Of a stretch of DNA of 39,793 bases, positions 16,554 through 26,294 are shown one piece after another. Within the stretch, counting starts at the first letter, position 1. Each line of letters starts with the position of its first letter. The stretch is from assembly GCA_030840585.1 (NCBI GenBank), contig JAVEEG010000237.1, positions 1-39,793 on the forward strand, read 5' to 3'. The DNA comes from Frankiaceae bacterium. Its GTDB lineage: Bacteria > Actinomycetota > Actinomycetes > JAFAQI01. The notes beneath the pieces are model-generated. The model was not told the origin of the DNA. It worked only from the letters and a program-made list of their open reading frames with translations, and made no database searches. Position numbers and translations under genes: made by a program.

Positions 16554-18935
16554 ATGCAGTCGAGGCTGGTCCGGGTCATGACGGCGATGGCGATCGCCGG
16601 GGCGTGCGCCGTACCCGCTGTTTCCCACGGCGCCACCACCAGCGGCCATAGCTCGTTGGTCAACCCGCTCGCCGGCTCTCTCGGCCCAGGCTTTCCGACC
16701 GTCGCCGCCGGCGTCCCCTTCGGCATGGTGACCCCCGGCCCGGCCACCACTACACCGCTCGGCGACGACCCGGTCAACTACGTCGGCTACGCCTACCAGG
16801 ACCCGGAGATCCGCGGCTTCGCCCTCACCCACTTCTCCGGCGCCGGCATCCACATCGGCGGCGAGTTGCCGTTCATGCCGACGACGGGCGCCGTCACGAG
16901 TGCGAACCCGGCCGACTGGGCCAGCCCCTTCACCCACGCCGAGGAGACTGCCGCACCTGGCTACTACGCCGTCACCCTCGACCGCTACCAAACGCGCGCC
17001 GAGCTCACCGCCACCACCCGCGCTGCCGTTGAGCGCTACACCTTCCCGGCTACCACGCAGGCCAACCTGCTGCTCGACATCACTCGCGACAACGACAGCA
17101 ACCAAGCACCTAACGGCACGACGCAGACCGGCGACATCACCATCCAGGACGATCGAACCCTCATCGGCGACGTCGACGTCCCGGGCTCAGGCGGCATCAC
17201 CATCTACTTCACCGCCCGGTTCGACCGCGCGTTCACCGCGCAGGGCGTGTGGTCCGACGCTGCCGGTCTCCAGCCCGGTGGCGCGACAGCCACCGGACGG
17301 GGTGCCGGCGGCTGGGTCAGCTTCGACACCAGCAAAGACCGAAGCGTCGGCGTACGGATCGGCCTGAGTTACACCAGCCCGGCAGCGGCCACCGCCAACC
17401 TTCATGCCGAGGCGCCCGACGGCACCGGTTTCGACACCGCAAGAGACAGCGCGCAACAACAATGGGACGCGCGGTTGCACAGCATCGACGTCACCGGCGG
17501 CACCGCCGACCAGCAGCAGACCTTCTACACCTGCCTCTACCACGCGCTACTGATGCCGACGACGTTCGATGACGCCGACGGCAACTACCTCGGTTTCGAC
17601 GGCGCCGTACACGCGGTCGAGCCCGGCAAGCACCACTACACCGACCTCTCGCTCTGGGATACCTACCGCACCCAGACGCCGTTGCTGACCCTCGTCGCGC
17701 GCGATGTCGCACACGACGTCGGCATCTCGCTGCTCGACGATGCCGATCAGAACGGCGGCGTCATCCCGAAGTGGGTTCGCAGCAACCGCGACTACTCGAT
17801 CATGGGCGGCGACTCCGGCGCTCCCACCCTCGCGACGCTCGTCACCGACGGCGCTCTCACCGGTGCCGACGCGCAGCGTGCGTACGACGCCATCTACCGG
17901 CAGGCCACCACGAATCCGCCGCCGGGCGGGTCCCCGCGCGGCGATCTGCCCGACTATCTTTCGCGGCACTACATTCCGTTCGACCACAGTGATCGCGGCG
18001 CGGCGGTGACACTCGAATACGCGATCGACGACGCAGCCGTTGCAGCACTTGCCCGCAGTTACGGCACGAAGGCACAGACCGATGAGATGACGACGCGCGC
18101 CGGCTACTGGAAGAGCCTGTACGACGAAGACGGCTCGAAGTTCCTCCGGCCGCGCATGTCCGACGGTTCGTGGGCCAACCCGACGACAGCTGGTCCGGTG
18201 TCGACGTACGACCCGAGCTTCCAGGACGGTTATCAGGAAGGAACCGGCTGGCAGTACGAGTGGCTGGTCCCACAGGATGTCCGTGGTCTCGACCAGACCC
18301 TCGGTGACGCGACGATGAAGCAGCGGCTGGATGAGTTCTTCTCGACGCTGGTCAACCAGCAAGCGGCGCCGGCCGTACCTCTCGCGCAGCAGCACGCCAG
18401 CGCCTTCGGCGTCTATTACGCCGGCAACCAATACACGCCGGCGAACGAAACCGACCTGCAGGCGCCGTGGCTATACAACTGGATCGGCGAACCGTCCAAG
18501 ACCCAGCAGGTCGTGCGCGCCGCGACGACCGTGTTCAACGCGACGCCGTACGGGTTGCCCGGCAACGACGACGCGGGCACGATGAGCGCGGCTTACGTGC
18601 TATCGGCGATCGGGCTTTACCAGGCCCAGCCCGGTGTCGACGCATGGGAGCTGTCGACACCGATCTTCAGCAACGTGGTCATCAACGGTCCAGGCAAATC
18701 CGGCCCGCGGTTCACCATCGCCGCGCCCGGCTCGAGCAGCATCAATCAGTACGTCGCGAGCGCGCTGCTCACCCGACCGGGCGGCAGCGCAGCGGTCGCG
18801 TACGACAACACCTGGCTGCGTAACGGCGACCTGCACAGCCGCAGGACGCTGACATTCACCGTTTCCGCGGCCCCTACTAGCTGGGGTACCGCACCGTCAG
18901 CCGCGCCGCCCAGCCTCTCCGACCCGTCGGGCTAA
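16554..18935 (+). CDS. secreted GH92-type alpha-mannosidase
   Basis: Signal peptide, NPLAGSLGPGFPTVAAGVPFGMVTPGP, GFALTHFSGAGIHIGGELPFMP, DLSLWDTYRTQTPLLTL, GNDDAGTMSAAYVLSAIGLYQ. Confidence 0.92.
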   Translation: MQSRLVRVMTAMAIAGACAVPAVSHGATTSGHSSLVNPLAGSLGPGFPTVAAGVPFGMVTPGPATTTPLGDDPVNYVGYAYQDPEIRGFALTHFSGAGIHIGGELPFMPTTGAVTSANPADWASPFTHAEETAAPGYYAVTLDRYQTRAELTATTRAAVERYTFPATTQANLLLDITRDNDSNQAPNGTTQTGDITIQDDRTLIGDVDVPGSGGITIYFTARFDRAFTAQGVWSDAAGLQPGGATATGRGAGGWVSFDTSKDRSVGVRIGLSYTSPAAATANLHAEAPDGTGFDTARDSAQQQWDARLHSIDVTGGTADQQQTFYTCLYHALLMPTTFDDADGNYLGFDGAVHAVEPGKHHYTDLSLWDTYRTQTPLLTLVARDVAHDVGISLLDDADQNGGVIPKWVRSNRDYSIMGGDSGAPTLATLVTDGALTGADAQRAYDAIYRQATTNPPPGGSPRGDLPDYLSRHYIPFDHSDRGAAVTLEYAIDDAAVAALARSYGTKAQTDEMTTRAGYWKSLYDEDGSKFLRPRMSDGSWANPTTAGPVSTYDPSFQDGYQEGTGWQYEWLVPQDVRGLDQTLGDATMKQRLDEFFSTLVNQQAAPAVPLAQQHASAFGVYYAGNQYTPANETDLQAPWLYNWIGEPSKTQQVVRAATTVFNATPYGLPGNDDAGTMSAAYVLSAIGLYQAQPGVDAWELSTPIFSNVVINGPGKSGPRFTIAAPGSSSINQYVASALLTRPGGSAAVAYDNTWLRNGDLHSRRTLTFTVSAAPTSWGTAPSAAPPSLSDPSG

Positions 18936-18983
18936 GAGGTGGGCTACTTTTTCCCGAACGCTCCGACGGCACGGGCTCCACGT

Positions 18984-19040
18984 CATTGACCGAAGCTGAA
19001 GCGCATCTCCGCATTGATCAGTTGCTGGATCCGTTTGCGC
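18984..19040 (-). pseudogene. duplicated C-terminal fragment of the 15486-15938 SRPBCC-like gene
   Basis: 57 nt matching 15487-15543 with 2 mismatches; encodes RKRIQQLINAEMRFSFGQ*. Confidence 0.7.
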
Positions 19041-19241
19041 TGCTCGCATCTTCGACTTCGTCGAAGGTGTCATGCGGTGGGGACAGCGAGTCGCCGCCTG
19101 ACCAGTACCCGCCGTTCCGGCTCGCTCCCTGAGCGACGCTGACCTGTAGAGGCTCGCGTCATGTCCGCTGGCTCCTGCCGCTGCACGAGTTCTTGCGTGT
19201 GGCGGCAGGGTTTCTTCAGCGCGCCACCACGTGAGCGGTAG

Positions 19242-19826
19242 CTAGACCTCGAAGTCGGCGCCCGCGCTGTGGAACGTGATGTCGGAATCCTGCGTGCACC
19301 AGACGCCGAACGAGATGCCGATGCTGAATTTCACTAAGTGCGGGGCGGGGAGGTCGAACGCGGTGACTCCGTTGATGAGTTGGTCCGGCGACCCGTGCGA
19401 GGCCGGACCCGCGGCGAGTGGCGGGTCGATCCGCGCGGCGCCGTCCCACACGTGCACCGCGGCAACACTGATGTCGCCGGTGCCGGTCCAGAGCACGAAG
19501 ACCCGGCGAAGCGCGCTGCGGGTGCCGGCCACCAGCACCGGCGTCGGCACCGGGACGTGGAACCAGTAACCCTTCTGCGTGTACTTGAACGGATCGGCGG
19601 GGTCGTACGGGCCGGTCGTCTGCGCGCCGCCGAAGCCGATCGCCCTGCTGTCCGCGCACCGGTACGTGACGCCCCACCCGCGCGGCAGCCCGTTCACATC
19701 GGACCAGGCGACCTCCCCGTTGGTCTGATCCCAGCGGCCGCCCTGCACCTGGTGGATGTGGTCGCCAACCCACTCGGGGCGTACGGCGTACCCGTGTATC
19801 CAACTCGCATATGTTGTTGCGGGCAT
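19242..19826 (-). CDS. hypothetical protein
   Basis: 194 aa, MPATTYASWIHGYAVRPEWVGDHIHQVQGGRWDQTNGEVAWSDVNGLPRGWGVTYRC.. Confidence 0.7.
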   Translation of the reverse strand: MPATTYASWIHGYAVRPEWVGDHIHQVQGGRWDQTNGEVAWSDVNGLPRGWGVTYRCADSRAIGFGGAQTTGPYDPADPFKYTQKGYWFHVPVPTPVLVAGTRSALRRVFVLWTGTGDISVAAVHVWDGAARIDPPLAAGPASHGSPDQLINGVTAFDLPAPHLVKFSIGISFGVWCTQDSDITFHSAGADFEV

Positions 19827-20108
19827 CGACGTTCACTCCCGTTCTCGAAGCGATGAGCGGGCCGTCCAAGGTCACGGGCGGAATCACCGTCATTCAGGAG
19901 AAATTGACCCGCGCAACCGTCGCGATCGCGAACCGGAACGGCACGCAGTGTCGGCGATCCGACAATGTCCGAGCGCTGCCGGCCCCGCCCAGCGGGCCGC
20001 TGCGCTGGTGCAAGCAGCCCCACCACAGCACGGTATGTGCCGTTGGGGCGGCAGCGGGCACGCTGGCTCACGCTCAGGTAGCTACCGGGTCGTGCCGATG
20101 GTCCGAGG

Positions 20109-21572
20109 ATGATTGTGCGGCGTTTCGACGCGGTACGGCCGCTTTGGCCGTTCGTGGGCATCTGCCTGCTCGCGTTGCTCGCTACCGGCCTGCGACCGGA
20201 GGGGACGGACTGGTCCCTGGTCGCGGCTGCGGCTGCCATCGCGACCGGGTGTGCTGTTGCCGCGGCGAGCGCCGGTCGACGCGCCCGCTTCGCGCGTGTT
20301 GGCGCGGCCTTGCCCTTCGCCGCCGATCTGGTCGTGGCAGTTCTCCGGCATTCGCAGGGCGGCAGCACGTCGGGGTACGCCCCGCTGGCGATCCTCCCCG
20401 TGGTGTGGGTGGGGCTGGCCCATGGTCCCCGCATGGTCGCTGCGATCACCGGCTGGACCGCGTTGTTGTTCGGGGTCCCGATCGTGGTCTTCGCTGGTCC
20501 GCTGTATCCGGCGACCGGATGGCGCTCCGTCGTTCTGTGGACGGTCGTCGCGGCCATCGTTGGCGCTGGCGCGAACCGTGTCGTGAGCGAGCAGCGACGA
20601 CTCGCGCAACTGGCCGAAAACCGCAAGCTCGCTCTGAACAGGGTCGTCGAGGCGCAGACCGCGATCTCGACGAGCGACCTTGGTGCCGACGCGCTCATGG
20701 CGTTGCTCGCCCAGCACGCAATGCGCCTCGTCGACGCAGAGGCCGCCTGCGTCGAGTTGATCGACGGTGACGACGTGGTGTGCAGCAGCGTCGCCGGCAC
20801 CGCTACTCCGCATCTTGGCTTGCGTCTGAAAGCGGCGCAGACCATCACGGGCGAATGCTTTCGCGTCCAGCGAGTGCTGATCTGCTCTGACGCCGAGAGC
20901 GATTCCCGAGTCGCCCGTGAAGCGTGCCGGCAGGTTGGCGCACGGTCGATGATCGTCGTCCCGCTAACGCATGCCAATGACGTCCGAGCGGTTCTCATCG
21001 TGTGGTCTGCGCGTCCGTCCATGTTTGGTGAATACGAGTCGCAGCTGCTCGAGCTGCTCGCGAACACCAGCGGCGCGGCACTCGTCCGCGTGGATCTGAT
21101 TGCTCAGCTCAGCGCGCACGCCACGACCGACGACTTAACCGGTGTCGCGAACAGACGGGCTTGGCACGACCAGCTCGAGCTCGCCTTCGCTCGCTCGCAG
21201 CGCAATTCCGAACCGCTCACCGTATTGCTTCTCGACCTCGACGGGTTCAAGCAGATCAACGACACTCTCGGGCACGCGGCCGGCGACGACCTCCTCCGCC
21301 GAGCCAGCGCAGCCTGGCAGGCCACGCTACGAACCACGGACGTGCTCGGCCGGCTCGGCGGAGACGAGTTCGCTGTCATCCTCGAACGCACCGATGCAGC
21401 AGCCGCCGAGGAAGTGATCGCCCGACTGGACGCCGCCGTCACCGGGTTCGTCCGCGTGTCAACCGGGCTCGCGGTGTGGGACGGTCAGGAGACGCCCGCG
21501 ACACTGCTCGCCCGCGCTGACCGTCAGATGTACGAGTCCAAGAGCGAACGGCGGCAGGCCGTCCGGGCCTGA
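20109..21572 (+). CDS. membrane GAF-GGDEF diguanylate cyclase
   Basis: N-terminal TMs, GAF-like segment, DDLTGVANRRAW, LDLDGFKQINDTLGHAAGDDLL, RLGGDEFAVI. Confidence 0.92.
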   Translation: MIVRRFDAVRPLWPFVGICLLALLATGLRPEGTDWSLVAAAAAIATGCAVAAASAGRRARFARVGAALPFAADLVVAVLRHSQGGSTSGYAPLAILPVVWVGLAHGPRMVAAITGWTALLFGVPIVVFAGPLYPATGWRSVVLWTVVAAIVGAGANRVVSEQRRLAQLAENRKLALNRVVEAQTAISTSDLGADALMALLAQHAMRLVDAEAACVELIDGDDVVCSSVAGTATPHLGLRLKAAQTITGECFRVQRVLICSDAESDSRVAREACRQVGARSMIVVPLTHANDVRAVLIVWSARPSMFGEYESQLLELLANTSGAALVRVDLIAQLSAHATTDDLTGVANRRAWHDQLELAFARSQRNSEPLTVLLLDLDGFKQINDTLGHAAGDDLLRRASAAWQATLRTTDVLGRLGGDEFAVILERTDAAAAEEVIARLDAAVTGFVRVSTGLAVWDGQETPATLLARADRQMYESKSERRQAVRA

Positions 21573-21837
21573 GCCGTCCTGCCCCTCGGCGTCCAGCTTC
21601 CGCAACGAGGTCACCGTCACCTTCGATCGGGCAGCCGTCGGCAACGGCACCCGGGGGATTTCGACGGGCGGACCAATCGTTGATGGGGCATATTGGTTCG
21701 CACTATTAAGAGAACTGTGCTCCTGTTGGATGCCGATTGTGTCGAGTCAGTACGCATGAGCCGAGTCGGACACCATCAGTAGGTCGACTGCGGTTGCGCG
21801 GCGAGTCACGGGTGGCCGGCCTGTCCTGGCGGCGCAA

Positions 21838-24042
21838 TTGGCGCTCGCAGTGGCCGTCGTGGTTTACGGCGTGAGCACCGTGTCTGGCATCCGTGGTCAT
21901 TCCGGGTATAGCCCAGGCTGGGACGGCTGGCTGCAGAATTCCATCTTGACGTCCGCGGCGCTGTTGGTCGGGTTGCGGGCATGGCGCGAGGGTCCTAGCC
22001 GCGTCGCTTGGGGGTGCCTGGCTGTCGGGTTGGGCTTGTACGCCGCGGGCAACATCATCTATTTCGCCTACGTCCAATACCAGCCGTTCCCGCCGTCGCC
22101 ATCGGTCGCCGACATGACATGGCTGGCCAGCTATCCGTTCCTGTACGTCGGGGTAATCCGACTCGCCAGGCAGCGCACCCACGGTGCCAACTGGCTGTTG
22201 CGGTTGGACAGCGTGATCAGCGGGCTGGGCCTCTCGGCCGTGGCGATGTTGTGGTTGCGCGTGATGCTGCACGGCACAGACGGCAGCCTCGCGACCGTGC
22301 TGACGACCATGGCCTACCCGGTGGGCGACCTGTTGCTGGTGCTCATTCTGCTCGGCAGCCTGGCATTGAACAGCTGGCGGATTGACAACGTCTGGGCCTG
22401 GCTAACTGCTGGTCTCGGCATGTTCGCCGCCGCCGACACCATCTACGCCATCCGAGTGGCGACCGACAGCTACACCGCGGGCACACTGCTCGATCCGATG
22501 TGGGCCGTCGCCGCTGCCGCCATAGCCATCGCGGCGTGGCGGCACAATGACCGCGCGCCGGCTACCCGCACGGTTGGCTGGGCTGTGCTGGTCGTGCCCA
22601 CGTTGTTCATGGCGACATCGCTGGCATTGCTCGTCTTTGATCAGAGCGAGTCGGGTGCATCGCCGGTCACGATCCTTGCTGGCGCGACAGTTCTCGCCGG
22701 CCTGGTGCGCACCGGGTTCACGTTCCACGAGATGCGCGTGCTGGTCGTCAACGGAGTCGAGGCACGCACCGACGAGCTCAGTGGCCTCGCCAACCGACGC
22801 GCGTTCCACGAAGCCGCGGCCAAGCGCATCGCCGGCGGACGAGGGACCTTCTCAGTGATTCTGCTGGACCTCGACCGGTTCAAGGAGATAAACGACTCAC
22901 TCGGGCACCTCGCCGGTGATCGTCTGCTCCGCGAAGTCGGCAACCGCCTCCAAGCACGCATGCGACAAGGAGACGTGTTGGCCCGCCTCGGCGGCGATGA
23001 GTTCGCGATCCTTCTTGACAACAGCTCACCGGAAAGCGCACGCGACGCCGCTGAGCGGCTCCGGCTGGACTTGCAGAAGGCGTTCATCGACGAAGGCATG
23101 ACGATTTACTCCGATGCCAGCTGTGGCGTGGCTGTGTGGCCGGACGCCGCCGATTCGGTAGGTGGGCTGCTCCAACGCGCTGACATCGCAATGTACGAGG
23201 CGAAGCGGGAACGGCTCGGGACTGCCATTTACGCACACGACGACGAGACGGATCTGATCGAACCTCTACGCCTCGTCGAGGAACTCCGAACGGCGTTGAC
23301 CAAAGGCCAACTCGTTCTCTACTACCAGCCCAAACTCGACCTGCGCACGGGCGCGCTGCCAGGTGTCGAGGCATTGGTCCGCTGGCAACATCCCGAACGC
23401 GGGCTGCTCCAGCCGGACCAGTTCCTGCCACAAGCCGAGCGCTATGGGCTCATGCGACGGCTGACGACCTGCGTGCTATCTCTCGCCCTCGATCAGGTCA
23501 AGGAGTGGCAACGCGCCGGTCTCGACACGACGGTCGCGGTCAACATCTCAGCCTCCAACCTCCTCGACGGTGAGCTGCCCGAACAGGTCCGCACACTGCT
23601 CGCCGTCCGCAACCTCCAACCGAGCTCCCTGATGTTGGAGGTGACCGAGACCACGCTCATGGTCGACCCCCCGCGCGCGGCCGAACTCCTCAACCGGCTG
23701 CAAGCAATCGGCGTGCGCATTTCCATCGACGACTACGGCACCGGGTACTCCTCCCTGGCCCGGTTGCGCGAACTCGCGGTCAACGAACTCAAACTCGACC
23801 GGTCCTTCCTCACCGGGATAGGTGACGACGCCCGAGCCAGCGCAATCGTCAAGTCAACCGTGGAGCTTGCGCACTCGCTCGGTCTCACCCTCGTGGCCGA
23901 GGGCATCGAAACCGAGCAAAGCGAGAGCCTTCTGCGTGACCTCGCCTGCGACCAGGGCCAGGGCTACCACTTCGCGCGACCTATGCCTGCACACCAGCTG
24001 ATCCAATGGATCGCTGCTCGTGCCGAAGCGGCGACGCGCTAG
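21838..24042 (+). CDS. membrane GGDEF-EAL protein (start uncertain, TTG)
   Basis: DELSGLANRRAF, RLGGDEFAIL, GVEALVRWQHPERGLLQPDQF, SIDDYGTGYSSLARLRELAVNELKLDRSF. Confidence 0.93.
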   Translation: MALAVAVVVYGVSTVSGIRGHSGYSPGWDGWLQNSILTSAALLVGLRAWREGPSRVAWGCLAVGLGLYAAGNIIYFAYVQYQPFPPSPSVADMTWLASYPFLYVGVIRLARQRTHGANWLLRLDSVISGLGLSAVAMLWLRVMLHGTDGSLATVLTTMAYPVGDLLLVLILLGSLALNSWRIDNVWAWLTAGLGMFAAADTIYAIRVATDSYTAGTLLDPMWAVAAAAIAIAAWRHNDRAPATRTVGWAVLVVPTLFMATSLALLVFDQSESGASPVTILAGATVLAGLVRTGFTFHEMRVLVVNGVEARTDELSGLANRRAFHEAAAKRIAGGRGTFSVILLDLDRFKEINDSLGHLAGDRLLREVGNRLQARMRQGDVLARLGGDEFAILLDNSSPESARDAAERLRLDLQKAFIDEGMTIYSDASCGVAVWPDAADSVGGLLQRADIAMYEAKRERLGTAIYAHDDETDLIEPLRLVEELRTALTKGQLVLYYQPKLDLRTGALPGVEALVRWQHPERGLLQPDQFLPQAERYGLMRRLTTCVLSLALDQVKEWQRAGLDTTVAVNISASNLLDGELPEQVRTLLAVRNLQPSSLMLEVTETTLMVDPPRAAELLNRLQAIGVRISIDDYGTGYSSLARLRELAVNELKLDRSFLTGIGDDARASAIVKSTVELAHSLGLTLVAEGIETEQSESLLRDLACDQGQGYHFARPMPAHQLIQWIAARAEAATR

Positions 24043-24084
24043 GCAGCTCACCAGCGGCTCCGTCGTCCGTCACACGCCTAACGG

Positions 24085-26253
24085 CTAGCGCGCTCCGAGC
24101 GGCTGTACCGACAGGACCCGCGCGCCGTACGCCGGAACGCTCACCGGCAGGCCGGCCGCGAGCGTCGAGCCGCGGTACGCACCGAGTCGCGCGCCGGTGC
24201 GAACGTCCGTGACGGCGTACGTCCGATTCATGTCGACGCCGTGCAGCCCCAGCATCTCGGTATCCGGACCGCCCGCTTGCCGGAACGCGAAGACGTAACC
24301 GGAGTCGCCGTCCCACGGCTGCCATGCGGCCCACGATTGCCCGTCGAGCGGATCAGTCCCGGTCAGTTCGTAGACCGCCGGGCCCAACTCCGCGCGATGC
24401 GACTGATACCACCCGATCCACCACGCCGTCTCGGCCCGCTGCGCGTCAGACAACAGAGTCACGTCGGCCCAGAACGTCGCGTGCGTCAGCATGGCAAGGG
24501 GGAACAACGCGTCGACTCCGGCAACGCCGGAGTACGGACCGGTGAGGGTCCCGTCGTAGACACCAAGACCGACGGTCGCCGGTGGCACCCACGGTGCCGC
24601 GCTCCACGCGTCGTGCAACAGCTTCGCCACCGCGGTGCTGCCGTGCAAGTGCCCGTTGTCGAACCACGACGGTCCGATCGCCGCCGACTCGAACGGCCAC
24701 GCCCGCTGGTCGTTGGTCTCGTCCAGCTCGAACGTCACGTCCGGATGCCGCTGCTCCATCCGGCGAAGGAGAGACACGAACGCGTCCTCGTAGTCGGCGT
24801 AGTCGTGGTCGCCGCAGTCGACCCACGCCATGAAGTCGAACTTGAACTCGGCGACGTCGTCGTCTGCCACGAGCCGGTCGACGACTCCCAGCAGGTAGTC
24901 CCGGAACGCGGGATTGGTCGCGTCCCACACACCGAGCCCGGCATCGTCCGGATCCTGCGCGGTCACGTCGCCGACCGGCGCGCAAGCCCAGTCCGGATGC
25001 GCCGCGTAGGTCTGCGAGGCCATGTTGAACTCCAGCGGCGACATCCAGAGTCCGAGTTGCATCCCCTGCTGGTGCAGGTAGTCGACGAAGTCGGGCCGGT
25101 CGTCGGTTGCTGCGCCGGGGAACCGTGCCGGGTCCCACCGCCAGTCACCGCTCTCGCCGCCGGCGCCGCCCTGCCATTGGTCGTCGAGCATGAACGTCTC
25201 GACCCCGAGCGCCTTCGCGGCCAGCACCTGCGGGCGCAGGTTGCCGTCGCTCAAACCGTCGCCGTGACCCCACGGATGAAAGGTGTTGAGGTCGACCGAG
25301 TGCGCGTACGACGGCTCGACCGCGCCGCCGAAGTCGCGGGTGAACGCCGCGGCCGCCTCGGCCGGGCCACCGGAGTAGACCCCGAGATAGGCGGTGCCCA
25401 GGTCGAGCGAGGACAGCGGTCGCAGGACCCGCGCGCGGACCGGCACCGGGTAGGCCGGGTTGTCCAGCCGGTTGTACGACGGCGGCGACGACCGCAGCGG
25501 CCCGAAGTCGAACAAGTCGCGGGCCCAATCCACGCCGACGTAGGTCCGGCCGGTCGCGTCCCGACCGACCCGGCTCATCGAACCACCACGCCGCTGCGAC
25601 ACGAGGAACAGCCCGGCGTCGCCGCCGACGCGCAGCACCTCGCCCTCGTCGTCGAACGCCGCGGCCTCGCTGGTGATGTGACGGTAGTCGTCGCGCCAGT
25701 CCGAACCGCCGGTGTACGCGTGTACCTCGGCCGGCAGCGTCGCCGTCGTGGTGACCTGGTCGAGGGTGTACGACGACACCCGCGCCGACGCCGGCCCGTT
25801 GTCGACCAGAGTCGACGTCGTCTCGAAGACCGACGAGCCAGGGCGCAGCACCACTCGTCGGTCGAGTTCGATGCCGACCGGCGCCGTCGCCGTTGACGCA
25901 GGCGAGTAGCGGAACAGCAGAGAGTCGCTGCCCGGCGTCACCGACAGCAGCATCCAGCCGGTCGTCGACGTCGTCTGGACGCCGTCGAGATTCAGTGCGA
26001 AGTCGTCGCCGGGCGCGGTCACCCACTGCCGACCGGCGCCGGTGAGCGCCGTCGTACGTACGGATCCGCCGGCCAGGGACCAGCTGCGAGACACGACAGC
26101 GTTGCCGAGCAGCGCCGTGGTCGCGTCCACCCGAACCTCGACGGCGTTAGCCGTGCGATGGCTGTCGGCCCGGGCGGTGGCCGCCACCGGAACGACGACG
26201 GCCACGGCAGCGGTCAGAGCAATGGCGCGCCGACTACTGACCACAGGGCTCAC
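24085..26253 (-). CDS. secreted alpha-galactosidase-like (GH36/melibiase-type) hydrolase
   Basis: ETFMLDDQWQGG..GDWRWDPARFP, DYLHQQGMQLGLWMSPLEFN, EFKFDFMAWVDCG. Confidence 0.82.
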   Translation of the reverse strand: MSPVVSSRRAIALTAAVAVVVPVAATARADSHRTANAVEVRVDATTALLGNAVVSRSWSLAGGSVRTTALTGAGRQWVTAPGDDFALNLDGVQTTSTTGWMLLSVTPGSDSLLFRYSPASTATAPVGIELDRRVVLRPGSSVFETTSTLVDNGPASARVSSYTLDQVTTTATLPAEVHAYTGGSDWRDDYRHITSEAAAFDDEGEVLRVGGDAGLFLVSQRRGGSMSRVGRDATGRTYVGVDWARDLFDFGPLRSSPPSYNRLDNPAYPVPVRARVLRPLSSLDLGTAYLGVYSGGPAEAAAAFTRDFGGAVEPSYAHSVDLNTFHPWGHGDGLSDGNLRPQVLAAKALGVETFMLDDQWQGGAGGESGDWRWDPARFPGAATDDRPDFVDYLHQQGMQLGLWMSPLEFNMASQTYAAHPDWACAPVGDVTAQDPDDAGLGVWDATNPAFRDYLLGVVDRLVADDDVAEFKFDFMAWVDCGDHDYADYEDAFVSLLRRMEQRHPDVTFELDETNDQRAWPFESAAIGPSWFDNGHLHGSTAVAKLLHDAWSAAPWVPPATVGLGVYDGTLTGPYSGVAGVDALFPLAMLTHATFWADVTLLSDAQRAETAWWIGWYQSHRAELGPAVYELTGTDPLDGQSWAAWQPWDGDSGYVFAFRQAGGPDTEMLGLHGVDMNRTYAVTDVRTGARLGAYRGSTLAAGLPVSVPAYGARVLSVQPLGAR

Positions 26254-26294
26254 GGCGACAGGAGTTCGGCGATGGGGCGCAGAAGTCCTCCTCC

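Noticed and set aside
24241-25896. 551-aa plus-strand ORF
   Set aside because: Shadow of the GH36-like gene on the other strand; Arg/Val-rich without motifs.
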